Positions 56,901 to 63,166 of a stretch of DNA of 64,000 bases are shown here, piece by piece (position 1 is the first letter of the stretch; every line of letters begins with the position of its first letter). The notes under the pieces are model-generated. The model did not search any database. It saw nothing but the letters and a program-made list of their open reading frames with translations, and was not told the DNA's origin. The position numbers and the translations under genes are program-made. This DNA is from JAXLYE01 sp046351595 (GTDB lineage Bacteria; Myxococcota_A; Polyangia; Palsa-1104; JAEUJZ01): the NCBI GenBank assembly GCA_046351595.1, contig JAXLYE010000005.1, forward strand, positions 434,001 through 498,000. Reading direction: 5' to 3'.

Positions 56901-57700
56901 GCACCGTGCCCGCGACGGTGATGCCGCTGCGCTTCCTCGACGACGGCACCGTGACGCCGGCCGGCGCGCCGCCGCTGCCGCTGGGCTCGACCGGCGTGTG
57001 GCGGCAGATCGTGTCGCTGAACACCGCGCGGATCGCCCCGGGCGTCGGCGTCGCCCAGGACCCGACCGACGGCACCAAGTACTACGTCTACGCCGTCGGC
57101 GGCAACAGCGGCACCCTGGCCGCACCGACCGCGCTCACCAGCATCGAGTTTTTGCCCATCACCGTCATGAACAACGGCACGGCGCAGGCGTTCACGACGT
57201 GGACCGCGGCGACCAGCGCCCTCTCCAAGGCGCGCTGGGCGCTCTCGGCGCTGCCGGCGACCTCGGCCAACAACAGCGTCGTCACGTCGCCGACCGACAC
57301 GTACCTGTACGCAGCCTCGGGCTCGACCAGCAGCCTGACCAACCTCGAGGGCCTGGTCGAGGTGGCCAAGGTCCAGGCGGGCGGCCAGCTCGGCGCCTTC
57401 ACCGACGCTCGCAGCGCCGGCACCGGCATCAAGCGCCCGGGCTACGGCGGCGCGCTGGTCAACAACCAGCTCATGGCCTTCGGCGGCTTCCAGGGCGGCG
57501 CCGCGGTGAACAACTCCGACACCGCGACCCTGTCCAGCGCCACCACCCTCGGCGCCTTCAACGCCCTGGGCAACGGCACGATGAAGTTCCCGCGCGCCCT
57601 GCAGGGCACCGCCATCGAGAGCGCCTTCGTCTACCAGCTCGGCGGCGCCAACGCCGGCGTCAACACCGCGCAGAGCACCACCGAGCAGACCATCTGGTAG
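53969..57700 (+). CDS. Large surface lipoprotein with IPT/TIG repeats and Kelch-like C-terminus
   Basis: A 1,243-residue protein. The signal ends in lipobox LLGSC (Cys33). Residues about 45-770 hold repeated Ig-like IPT/TIG units, recognisable by ITVRGQNF, FTLTGTNL, LQVTGQSF, VTITGTNL, VVITGAGF and ATISGSGF starts with VTNPG or VVNPDG endings. The C-terminal 450 residues contain Kelch-like blades (VYAIGGDNGTDNKPTATVE, IYAVGGFDGTAAVKDVYRSE, VYAVGGNSG, LMAFGGFQGG) and one fibronectin-like stretch (TYRVAAVLGATDA). Each TIG unit carries paired Cys, suggesting disulfides. The start is the ATG at 53969 after GAGG. A role in adhesion or outer-surface assembly is inference. Confidence 0.87.
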   Translation: MKNPTRPTSRLWSVVSAGVPVLLPLLLPLLGSCKGEIHSPAATVEGVEPQVVCAVQKTTPITVRGQNFTPLPIRTLTDNPALELPQLFLSQRTQLDNTPGTAGEIRLYDGADQAHVRFTSATEMGFDVYPGMVVTDFDAGTAGSDLATGLYDVIVQNPDGIRAVKESAMTVVPPPTLSLVAPNPACNEQAEASFTLTGTNLLRIDGMLPTASFTLSDGSGQPITARTTAADKCITLPAPLGVLVESCTEITVAVDKGALAPASYKVAVTNPGAASCMSQEDVRTVIIPAPVVTSAMTLAVCSIADTMLQVTGQSFLHILRPSSLTPTVKINGQSFTTTVDNCMPIVDSPDAELCGTLSFTVPAGALGTPGMYTATIVNPGQDACSTSMTINIDVVGPPTITNATPKIICAGGGTVTITGTNLYSGGTALIQSIPASAYTASNGTTAMATFSGPLPVGGPYPLTVRNQLGCEATLPAAITVSPGPAILFVDPPAIPNVTTIQATVYATGVSPPIKTISIAPAGTATYTTLALATPDPQFPNRGLVTIPAGLAAGKYDMRLDDQSTCSAYLPGALKVVSQATLTVTSVTPAFGSSAQDTAVVITGAGFVSTPRAYLSPSNGVGKALALAAVTFQSGTSLSAVARSGLPAGQYDLIVVNPDGSYGIKKMAYTVTSATAPPPVVTSIAPSSFVTGSPTTATISGSGFRSGATLTVSCQDAAGAPVAGGAGSVTTVTATTITATLTGTGIVCIVRVTNQDGTYFDYSAIGVTNASLNLTGFKSGTSLTIGRRALGATAGRPTPVARFVYAIGGDNGTDNKPTATVEAAPTALNGVLGTFFTLATSLPKALSFQGVGLIGRFIYAVGGFDGTAAVKDVYRSEILNPLAAPQVTDADVRYSATTGLGAGIYTYRVAAVLGATDANNPGGETLASDFFPIQLPAAGQGAGKLQVYVYWSAIPGAMSYRIYRSPKANDPAGKELLVGTVPATVMPLRFLDDGTVTPAGAPPLPLGSTGVWRQIVSLNTARIAPGVGVAQDPTDGTKYYVYAVGGNSGTLAAPTALTSIEFLPITVMNNGTAQAFTTWTAATSALSKARWALSALPATSANNSVVTSPTDTYLYAASGSTSSLTNLEGLVEVAKVQAGGQLGAFTDARSAGTGIKRPGYGGALVNNQLMAFGGFQGGAAVNNSDTATLSSATTLGAFNALGNGTMKFPRALQGTAIESAFVYQLGGANAGVNTAQSTTEQTIW

Positions 57701-57741
57701 CGACCCGACGGAGTCACACGACGCAATCAAGACCCGACGAA

Positions 57742-57766
57742 GACCCGGGAGCGTGCCTCCCGGGTC
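57742..57766 (+). terminator. Intergenic hairpin after the TIG lipoprotein gene
   Basis: A 10-bp perfect stem (GACCCGGGAG at 57742-57751, CTCCCGGGTC at 57757-57766) with loop CGTGC. It is followed only by TT-G, not a T-tract, and lies 15 nt before the next start. It may attenuate rather than end transcription. Confidence 0.6.
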
Positions 57767-57781
57767 CTTGAAGGAGGCCTC

Positions 57782-58447
57782 ATGTCCACGCGAACCCTCG
57801 GGTCCCGGCTGGCTTGCGCCGGCGCCCTCACGCTCCTGCTCGCGGCGCCGGCCCACGCCGACCGCAACTACCCGTCGACCAGCGCTGCAAAACCCAACGA
57901 TCGCGGCGCGCCGACCGTCGGGATCCAGCTCGGGGTGCTGCTGCCGCAGGCGTTCTCGCCGCTGCACACGCACATGCTGGTGACGCTCGAGGCGGGCTAC
58001 TACCTGCCCTTCGCCCGCCGCGTCCTCAGCCTGGCCGCCTCGTTCTCGTTCTCCAACCCGTCGACCGACGGCAGCGGCCTCGCCGACGCGCGCGTCCCGA
58101 GCGGCGCCTACAGCTACAACTCGACGCAGCAGCACTTCCTGATCGGCGCCAGCCTCTACGCCAACCTGCCGCTCGGCACCGTCGTGCCCTACATCGGCAT
58201 CGGGCCGCGCATCTACGCCGTGCGCACGCTGTCGAGCGGGGACGCCGGCGGCACCGCCATCCTCGAGACGCTGGAGACCTCGACCGAGGTCGGCGTCGGC
58301 GTGCCGGTCGGCGTCAACGTGCTGCTCGGTCCCGGCCGCGTCTTCGGCGAGTTCCAGCTCCTGTGGGCCGGCATCGCGCAGAAGTCCACGGGCGACGGCT
58401 CCGTCGGCTCGCTGACGCTCGGCGCGGGCTACCGCTTCGTGTTCTGA
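57782..58447 (+). CDS. Outer-membrane beta-barrel-like protein
   Basis: A 221-residue protein. The signal peptide (LACAGALTLLLAAPAHA) is followed by strands typical of an eight-stranded outer-membrane barrel (VGIQLGVLLPQAF, LVTLEAGYYLPFA, FLIGASLYANLPLG, VVPYIGIGPRIYAVR, VGVPVGVNVLLG), ending in aromatic GAGYRFVF, a good C-terminal barrel signature. The start is the ATG at 57782 after AAGGAGG. It lies 82 nt after the TIG lipoprotein gene, with a hairpin between, and is followed by a clear terminator. A joint role with the TIG and TPR proteins is plausible but inferred. Confidence 0.8.
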   Translation: MSTRTLGSRLACAGALTLLLAAPAHADRNYPSTSAAKPNDRGAPTVGIQLGVLLPQAFSPLHTHMLVTLEAGYYLPFARRVLSLAASFSFSNPSTDGSGLADARVPSGAYSYNSTQQHFLIGASLYANLPLGTVVPYIGIGPRIYAVRTLSSGDAGGTAILETLETSTEVGVGVPVGVNVLLGPGRVFGEFQLLWAGIAQKSTGDGSVGSLTLGAGYRFVF

Positions 58448-58466
58448 GCGCACGCCGCGGGCCCGC

Positions 58467-58490
58467 GGCCGGGGCGGCTCCGGCCTTTTT
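58467..58490 (+). terminator. Rho-independent terminator
   Basis: A GC stem GGCCGG (58467-58472) with CCGGCC (58480-58485), loop GGCGGCT, directly followed by TTTTT (58486-58490). It is placed 20 nt after the barrel gene's stop and is the best intrinsic terminator in the window. Confidence 0.8.
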
Positions 58491-58501
58491 AGGACAATGT
58501 C

Positions 58502-59089
58502 CTAGCGGGTGACGTTGACCTGGTAGGTGCCGGCCGGCGAGGTCGCGGTGCCGGTGATGGTGGTGGTGCCGGGCTTGCGCTCGACCTTGCTCATGTCGAC
58601 GGCGTTCGGCTGCAGCTGGCCGGTGAAGCTCAGGTTCAGCATGACCGTGCCCTTGAGCTCTCCGGTCATCGCGTAGTTGCCGATGAGCGTGCCGGTGAGC
58701 GTGCCGGTCGGGATGCTCTTGAGCTGCATGTTGAGCGCCGGCTTGGCCGCAGCGTCCGTCGCGTAGACCAGCTTGCCGTCGTCCGAGTACATCACCAGCT
58801 CCTCGAACAGCCGCATGCCCTTGTTGGCCGAGGCGCCCTGGTCGACCTGGCCGGTGACGGTCAGCGTGCCGCTGATGGTGCCGGTGGTCATCTGCGGGCT
58901 GATGTTGGCGCTGCTGGCGGCGTTGAAGCCGGCGAAGCCGAGGGTGATCGCCTTGTCGATGTGGGCGTCGAGGCCGAGGTAGGCGCGGCGGGCGTCCTCG
59001 TCGTTCTTCACGCCGTCGCCGCACGCGGCAAAGAGGCACAGGCCCAGCGAGACGATCGAGAGGCGGCCGAGGCTCCGAGAGGTTTGCAT
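58502..59089 (-). CDS. Hypothetical lipoprotein with beta-repeat body
   Basis: A 195-residue lipoprotein. The signal MQTSRSLGRLSIVSLGLCLFAAC ends with Cys23 in lipobox LFAAC. The mature part begins with a helical segment (ARRAYLGLDAHIDKAITLGFAGF). It then shows many short T-G-T strands (GTISGTLTVTGQVDQG, GTLTGTLIGNYAMTGELKGTVMLNLSFTGQL), suggesting a repetitive beta sheet. No family is recognised. The start is the ATG at 59087-59089 with GGAG eight bases upstream. It is divergent from the lytic transglycosylase gene, sharing a spacer with a 14-bp palindrome. Confidence 0.72.
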   Translation of the reverse strand: MQTSRSLGRLSIVSLGLCLFAACGDGVKNDEDARRAYLGLDAHIDKAITLGFAGFNAASSANISPQMTTGTISGTLTVTGQVDQGASANKGMRLFEELVMYSDDGKLVYATDAAAKPALNMQLKSIPTGTLTGTLIGNYAMTGELKGTVMLNLSFTGQLQPNAVDMSKVERKPGTTTITGTATSPAGTYQVNVTR

Positions 59090-59218
59090 CTTGGTGCTCC
59101 TTGAGGCTAGGTGGGTGGCGCCGACGTTCCAGCAAGACGCTTGCCGGGGGCCGCTCGTCTCAGCGCTCGCCTGCTGGGCGGCTCGGTGTACCAAAGCGGA
59201 CATGCGCCGCCCGAGCGT

Positions 59219-59232
59219 GTACCGGCCGGTAC
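59219..59232 (+). promoter_or_regulatory. Perfect 14-bp palindrome GTACCGGCCGGTAC
   Basis: A perfect palindrome in the divergent spacer between the lipoprotein (start 59089, minus) and slt (start 59368, plus). It shares GTACC-N4-GGTAC with the site at 52931-52944, so the two may be operators of one regulator. Confidence 0.55.
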
Positions 59233-59367
59233 GCGCAGGCGCCCCAATAGCGCCCGGGCGTGCCGCCGCTCACGGGCGGTTCGACCGGCGCTCACGGGCT
59301 CCGACAGCGAGCGGGCCCCGGGGTCGGGTTTTGCGTGCCGCCGCCGCGGGCGGGTAAGATCCGGCTC

Positions 59368-61746
59368 GTGTCTACGTCGAGTGAGCAACCCCTCTCTAGC
59401 AGCTCGGCGCGGCCGGGCGCCGCCCGCTGGCTCGGGATCAGGCTCAGGCTCGGGCTCGGGCTCGGGCTCGGGCTCGCGCTGGCGCTCACCGCGGCGGGCC
59501 CGCTGCTGCGTCCGGCCGATGCGGCGCCGCGGCGCCCGGTGGTGGTCAAGGACAGGGCCCGCGAGCCCGGCCGCCTGCTCAACCTGGTGCCGCCTTCGCT
59601 GCTTCCGTCCGCGCGCAAGGCGGTGATGGCCTACCGCAGCGGCGACTACGCGCTCGCCCGCAGCGAGCTTCTGCCGCTGCTCGCCAAGCCGGCGTGGAAG
59701 GCGCTCAAGAGCCGCGACTACCTGCTCTACCTGCTCGGCGAGAGCGAGGCGCTGCTCGGCGACGAGTCGGACGATGTGAAGCTGTGGGCGCAGGCGGCCG
59801 AGCACCTGCGCGCAGCGGCCCAGGTGTCGGACTCGCCGCTCGCGCTCCTGGCCCGCACGCGCGCCGCCGACTGCGCCTACAAGCTCGCGATGGCCACGCT
59901 GCCGCCGTCCGAGGCCACGGCGCGCACGCCGACCGCGGTGCTGCCCGCCGGCGCCGTCGCCGCGATCGAGCCCGGATACCGCGCCGCGCTGCAGGCCGGC
60001 AAGTCGAGCGTCGACGCCGGCACCGTGCGCGTGCGCCTGGCCGAGCTGCTCGTGCGCAGCGGCCGGCACCCCGAGGCGCAGGCGATCCTGCGGCGGGTCT
60101 ACATCGACCAGCCGACCCACCCGCTGGGCGAGCAGGCGCTGGTCCGGCTGCGGCAGCTCGACGCCGAGGCGGCGCTGTCGGCGAGCGAGCGCATCGCCCG
60201 CGCCAAGAGCCTGATCCAGGTGCGGCGCTGGGCCGAGGCGATCCTCTTGCTCGAGGGCCTGCCCAAGGAGATCAAGGACCTGGGCCCGGCGGTGCGCGAC
60301 GAGATCGAGTACTGGCTGGGCACGAGCTTTTACCGCATGCGGCGCAACTACGAGGGCGCGGCGCGCAAGCTCCTGTCCGTCGCCGAGCGCCTGCAGGGCG
60401 ACAAGCAGGCCGAGGCCATGTTCCACGGCGCCCGCGCCCTCTCCCGCGCGGACAAGGACGACGAGGCGATCAAGGGCTACCAGGCCGTGGTGCAGGCGCA
60501 CCCGCGCTCGAGCTGGGCGCCCGAGGCGTCGTTCCTCACCGGCTGGCTGGAGTACAACCGCGGCCGCTACACCGAGGCCATCCCGGCGCTGTCCGAGACG
60601 GTCAAGCGCTTCACCGGCAAATTCGGGGACGAGGCGCGCTGGTACATCGGCTGGTCGCGCTACCTGCTCAAGGACTACGCCGCGGCGCAGGGCGACTTCG
60701 ATCAGCTCGGCAAGCGCAGCGAGAAGCTTGCGCCCAAGGCCGGCTACTGGGCGGCGATGGCGCTGTACCAGCAGGGCAAAAAGCCCGACGCCATCGAGCG
60801 CTGGCGCCGCATCGCCGAGGAGCGGCCGCTGTCCTACTACGGCCTCGTCGCGCGCGCCCGCCTCAAGGCCGAGGGCGTCACGGTCGGTGCGCAGGGCGAC
60901 GCCAGCCACCTGTCCCCAGACGGCCTGCCCGACTGGGTGAGCCCGCCCGATCCGGCGGTGCTCGGCGATGCGCAGCTCGTGCGCCCGCGCGAGCTCATCG
61001 AGGTCGGGCTCGACGTCGAGGCCGGTCAGGAGCTGCGCCACGTCGAGGGCGCGCTGCTGAAGGGCTACGGCGCGGGGCGGGCGCTGCCGGTGCTGTTCCT
61101 TTTGTACACGCGCGCGATGAGCTTCCAGCGGCCGCACTTCCTCGCCGAGGTGCACGGGGCCGCGGCGCTGCGCCGCGATCCGCACGGGGTGCCGGCGGCG
61201 CGCCCGTACTGGGACGCGATGTACCCGCTGGCCTACCGCGCCCTCATCGAGAAGTACGCGCCGAGCGGCGACAACCCGCCGCGCTACCTCTACTCGATCA
61301 TGCAGAAGGAGTCCGCGTACAACCCGCACGACGTCTCGTACGCCGATGCCATCGGCCTCCTGCAGATGATCCCGCCGACCAGCCGCCGCGTCGCGCCGCT
61401 CATCGGCCGCCCCTACACCGACGACGTCTTATACGACCCCGAGGGCAACATCCAGTTTGGCGCGTTCTACATCGGCCGCCTGCTCAAGAAGTTCAAGGGC
61501 CAGGTGGCGCTCGGCGGCGGCAGCTTCAACGCCGGGCCCAAGGCGATGATCCGCTGGCTCGGGCGCTCGGGCGACCGCACCCTCGACGAGTTCATCGAGC
61601 TGTGCCCGTACACGCAGACGCGCGAGTACATGAAGAAGCTCCTCGACATCTACGCCCACTACGTCTACCTGTGGGACAAAGAGGAGTACCTGCCCGATCT
61701 GCGCGTCGACAAGGACTACCTGAAGGACGACGGGATAGACTACTGA
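59368..61746 (+). CDS. slt: Slt-type soluble lytic murein transglycosylase with TPR-like superhelix
   Basis: A 792-residue periplasmic enzyme cleaving peptidoglycan glycan strands. The signal peptide's hydrophobic core is a Gly-Leu repeat (residues about 25-40). Residues 60-560 form helical TPR-like repeats (YRSGDYALARSEL, GWLEYNRGRYTEAIPAL, YLLKDYAAAQGDF), as in the U-shaped Slt70 domain. The catalytic domain is at about 630-760, with Glu648 in SIMQKESAYNPHDVSYADAIGLLQMIPPTS, then GGSFNAGP and YTQTREYMKKLL. The start is the GTG at 59368, since upstream codons are Pro/Gly noise. The methyltransferase gene follows after 12 nt, so they share an operon. Confidence 0.93.
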   Translation: MSTSSEQPLSSSSARPGAARWLGIRLRLGLGLGLGLALALTAAGPLLRPADAAPRRPVVVKDRAREPGRLLNLVPPSLLPSARKAVMAYRSGDYALARSELLPLLAKPAWKALKSRDYLLYLLGESEALLGDESDDVKLWAQAAEHLRAAAQVSDSPLALLARTRAADCAYKLAMATLPPSEATARTPTAVLPAGAVAAIEPGYRAALQAGKSSVDAGTVRVRLAELLVRSGRHPEAQAILRRVYIDQPTHPLGEQALVRLRQLDAEAALSASERIARAKSLIQVRRWAEAILLLEGLPKEIKDLGPAVRDEIEYWLGTSFYRMRRNYEGAARKLLSVAERLQGDKQAEAMFHGARALSRADKDDEAIKGYQAVVQAHPRSSWAPEASFLTGWLEYNRGRYTEAIPALSETVKRFTGKFGDEARWYIGWSRYLLKDYAAAQGDFDQLGKRSEKLAPKAGYWAAMALYQQGKKPDAIERWRRIAEERPLSYYGLVARARLKAEGVTVGAQGDASHLSPDGLPDWVSPPDPAVLGDAQLVRPRELIEVGLDVEAGQELRHVEGALLKGYGAGRALPVLFLLYTRAMSFQRPHFLAEVHGAAALRRDPHGVPAARPYWDAMYPLAYRALIEKYAPSGDNPPRYLYSIMQKESAYNPHDVSYADAIGLLQMIPPTSRRVAPLIGRPYTDDVLYDPEGNIQFGAFYIGRLLKKFKGQVALGGGSFNAGPKAMIRWLGRSGDRTLDEFIELCPYTQTREYMKKLLDIYAHYVYLWDKEEYLPDLRVDKDYLKDDGIDY
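59441..59476 (+). repeat. 6-bp tandem repeat in the slt signal peptide
   Basis: Six hexanucleotides: one GGCTCA then five GGCTCG. They encode alternating Gly and Leu in the signal peptide's hydrophobic core. Slippage keeps the frame but would change the core length by two residues per unit. Confidence 0.93.
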
Positions 61747-61755
61747 GGAGTACAA

Positions 61756-61777
61756 AAAGTGAACCCGAATTCACTTT
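61756..61777 (+). promoter_or_regulatory. Inverted repeat enclosing the start codon of the methyltransferase gene
   Basis: A perfect 8-bp stem (AAAGTGAA at 61756-61763, TTCACTTT at 61770-61777) with loop CCCGAA. The GTG start at 61759-61761 lies in the 5' arm, so folding would hide it; the GGAG ribosome site (61746-61749) lies just outside. Confidence 0.6.
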
Positions 61778-62673
61778 CTGAATCTCCGTCGGCGACACCG
61801 CCCGATGAAGCGGCGAGAGACGCGGCCAAAGACGCGGCCGATCCCGCGGCGGTCAAGGAGCTGGCGCAGAAGCAGTTCGCGGGCTCGGCCGAGCGCTTCG
61901 TCGAGAGCAAGCTGCACCGCGAGGGCGACGACCTCTTGCAGCTGGTGGCGCTCGCCGAGCTGCGCGGCGACGAGCGCGTGCTCGACGTCGCGACCGGCGG
62001 CGGCCACACCGCGCTCGCCTTCTCGCGCCGCGCCCGCGAGGTCGTGGCCAGCGACCTGACGCCGCGCATGCTCGAGGTGGCGGCGGCGTTTCTGCGCGAG
62101 CAGGGCGCGCACAACGTCCGCACCGCGCGCGCCGACGCCGAGGCGCTGCCCTTCGCCGACGGCAGCTTCGACGTCGTCACCGCGCGCATCGCGCCGCACC
62201 ACTTCCCGCGGCCCGAGCGCTTCGTCCGCGAGGTCGCGCGCGTGCTCGTCCCCGGCGGCCGCTTCCTGCTCGACGACAACATGGCGCCTGAGGACGACGA
62301 GCTCGACGCCTTTTTGCACCGCTTCGAGAAGTGGCGCGACCCGAGCCACGTCCGCGCCTGGCGCCCGTCCGAGTGGCGAGCGATGTGCGAGGCCGCGGGC
62401 CTGGTCGTCACCCACCAGGAGCCGCTGGCGAAGAAGACCTACGACTTCGCCGAGTGGACCCAGCGCATGCGCCTGCCCGAGGCCGAGCGCGAGGCCCTGG
62501 CAGCGTGGCTGCTGGCGGCGCCGCGCCGCTGCCGCGAGTTCTTCGAGCTGCAGACCGTGCCCGCGCCCGGCGCCCAGCCCGATGACCAGGCCGATGCCCA
62601 GGGCGCGAGCGCGGCGCGGGTGCGCTCGCTGTGCGCGACCTTCGGCATCCTTCTGGCGCGCAAGCCGGCCTGA
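61759..62673 (+). CDS. Class I SAM-dependent methyltransferase (UbiE-like)
   Basis: A 304-residue methyltransferase. Motif I is RVLDVATGGGHTALAFSRRA, followed by VVASDLTPRMLEVAAAFL (acidic ribose ligand), RADAEALPFADGSFDVVTARIAPHHF (motifs II/post-II) and RVLVPGGRFLLDDNMAPEDDEL (motif III). This matches Methyltransf_11/UbiE-type enzymes, but no substrate is evident. Residues 1-35 are Ala/Asp-rich. GTG start supported by GGAG nine bases upstream. It is 12 nt after slt, with which it likely shares a transcript, and its start codon sits in an inverted repeat. Confidence 0.88.
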   Translation: MNPNSLSESPSATPPDEAARDAAKDAADPAAVKELAQKQFAGSAERFVESKLHREGDDLLQLVALAELRGDERVLDVATGGGHTALAFSRRAREVVASDLTPRMLEVAAAFLREQGAHNVRTARADAEALPFADGSFDVVTARIAPHHFPRPERFVREVARVLVPGGRFLLDDNMAPEDDELDAFLHRFEKWRDPSHVRAWRPSEWRAMCEAAGLVVTHQEPLAKKTYDFAEWTQRMRLPEAEREALAAWLLAAPRRCREFFELQTVPAPGAQPDDQADAQGASAARVRSLCATFGILLARKPA

Positions 62674-62697
62674 CCCTTCTGGGCGAGGGGCTCCCGG

Positions 62698-63081
62698 CTA
62701 CTTGTTGCCGAAGCTCTTCATGACCTTGGCGTTGTCGCCGCCGTCCAGGTACTTGAAGCCGCGCTGCAGCCGGAAGGCGCGGCCGTCGTCGAACATCACG
62801 TCGATGTCGACGTCGGTGTTCTTGTCGCCGGCGGGCGAGGTGACCTTGATCGAGCTGTCGCTCTCCATGACGACGTTGGTCGCCAGGCGGCGGCCGAAGC
62901 TGACGGTGACGCCGCCGCGGCCCACCGGGAAGTTCCTGCCCTTGATGACGATCTCCTCACCGCCCAGGTACGTGCCCTGCGGCGGCTCGGCCTCGCTCAG
63001 CTTGGTCTCGTTCGAGCAGGCAGAGAGAGTGAACAGCGACAGACCGGCGAAGAGCGCGGTCGAGGTGAGCAGCTTGCGCAT
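62698..63081 (-). CDS. Small IPT/TIG-domain lipoprotein
   Basis: A 127-residue lipoprotein. The signal MRKLLTSTALFAGLSLFTLSAC has lipobox LSAC with Cys22. The mature part is a single IPT/TIG-like Ig domain (AEPPQGTYLGGEEIVIKGRNFPVGRGGVTVSFG, then SIKVTSPAGDKNTDVDIDVMFDDGRAFRLQRGFKYL), ending with a short helical tail. It resembles one repeat unit of the 1,243-residue TIG lipoprotein. The start is the ATG at 63079-63081 with GAGAA-type sequence upstream. It converges with the methyltransferase gene and lies downstream of the barrel gene. Confidence 0.85.
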   Translation of the reverse strand: MRKLLTSTALFAGLSLFTLSACSNETKLSEAEPPQGTYLGGEEIVIKGRNFPVGRGGVTVSFGRRLATNVVMESDSSIKVTSPAGDKNTDVDIDVMFDDGRAFRLQRGFKYLDGGDNAKVMKSFGNK

Positions 63082-63166
63082 CCAGTTCTCCTTCTCTGCG
63101 ACGGTACCACCGGCCCCGGCTTGGCGACAAGGCCCGGGCGTCGGCGCCCGCCCGCGGCCGCCGGGG

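Noticed and set aside
54287..58453. A 1,388-codon open frame on the minus strand opposite the TIG lipoprotein and barrel genes
   Set aside because: Its translation is dominated by Arg, Asp, Gly and Ala with no domain likeness, the typical antisense shadow of GC-rich codons; the plus strand has clear lipoprotein, TIG and barrel features.
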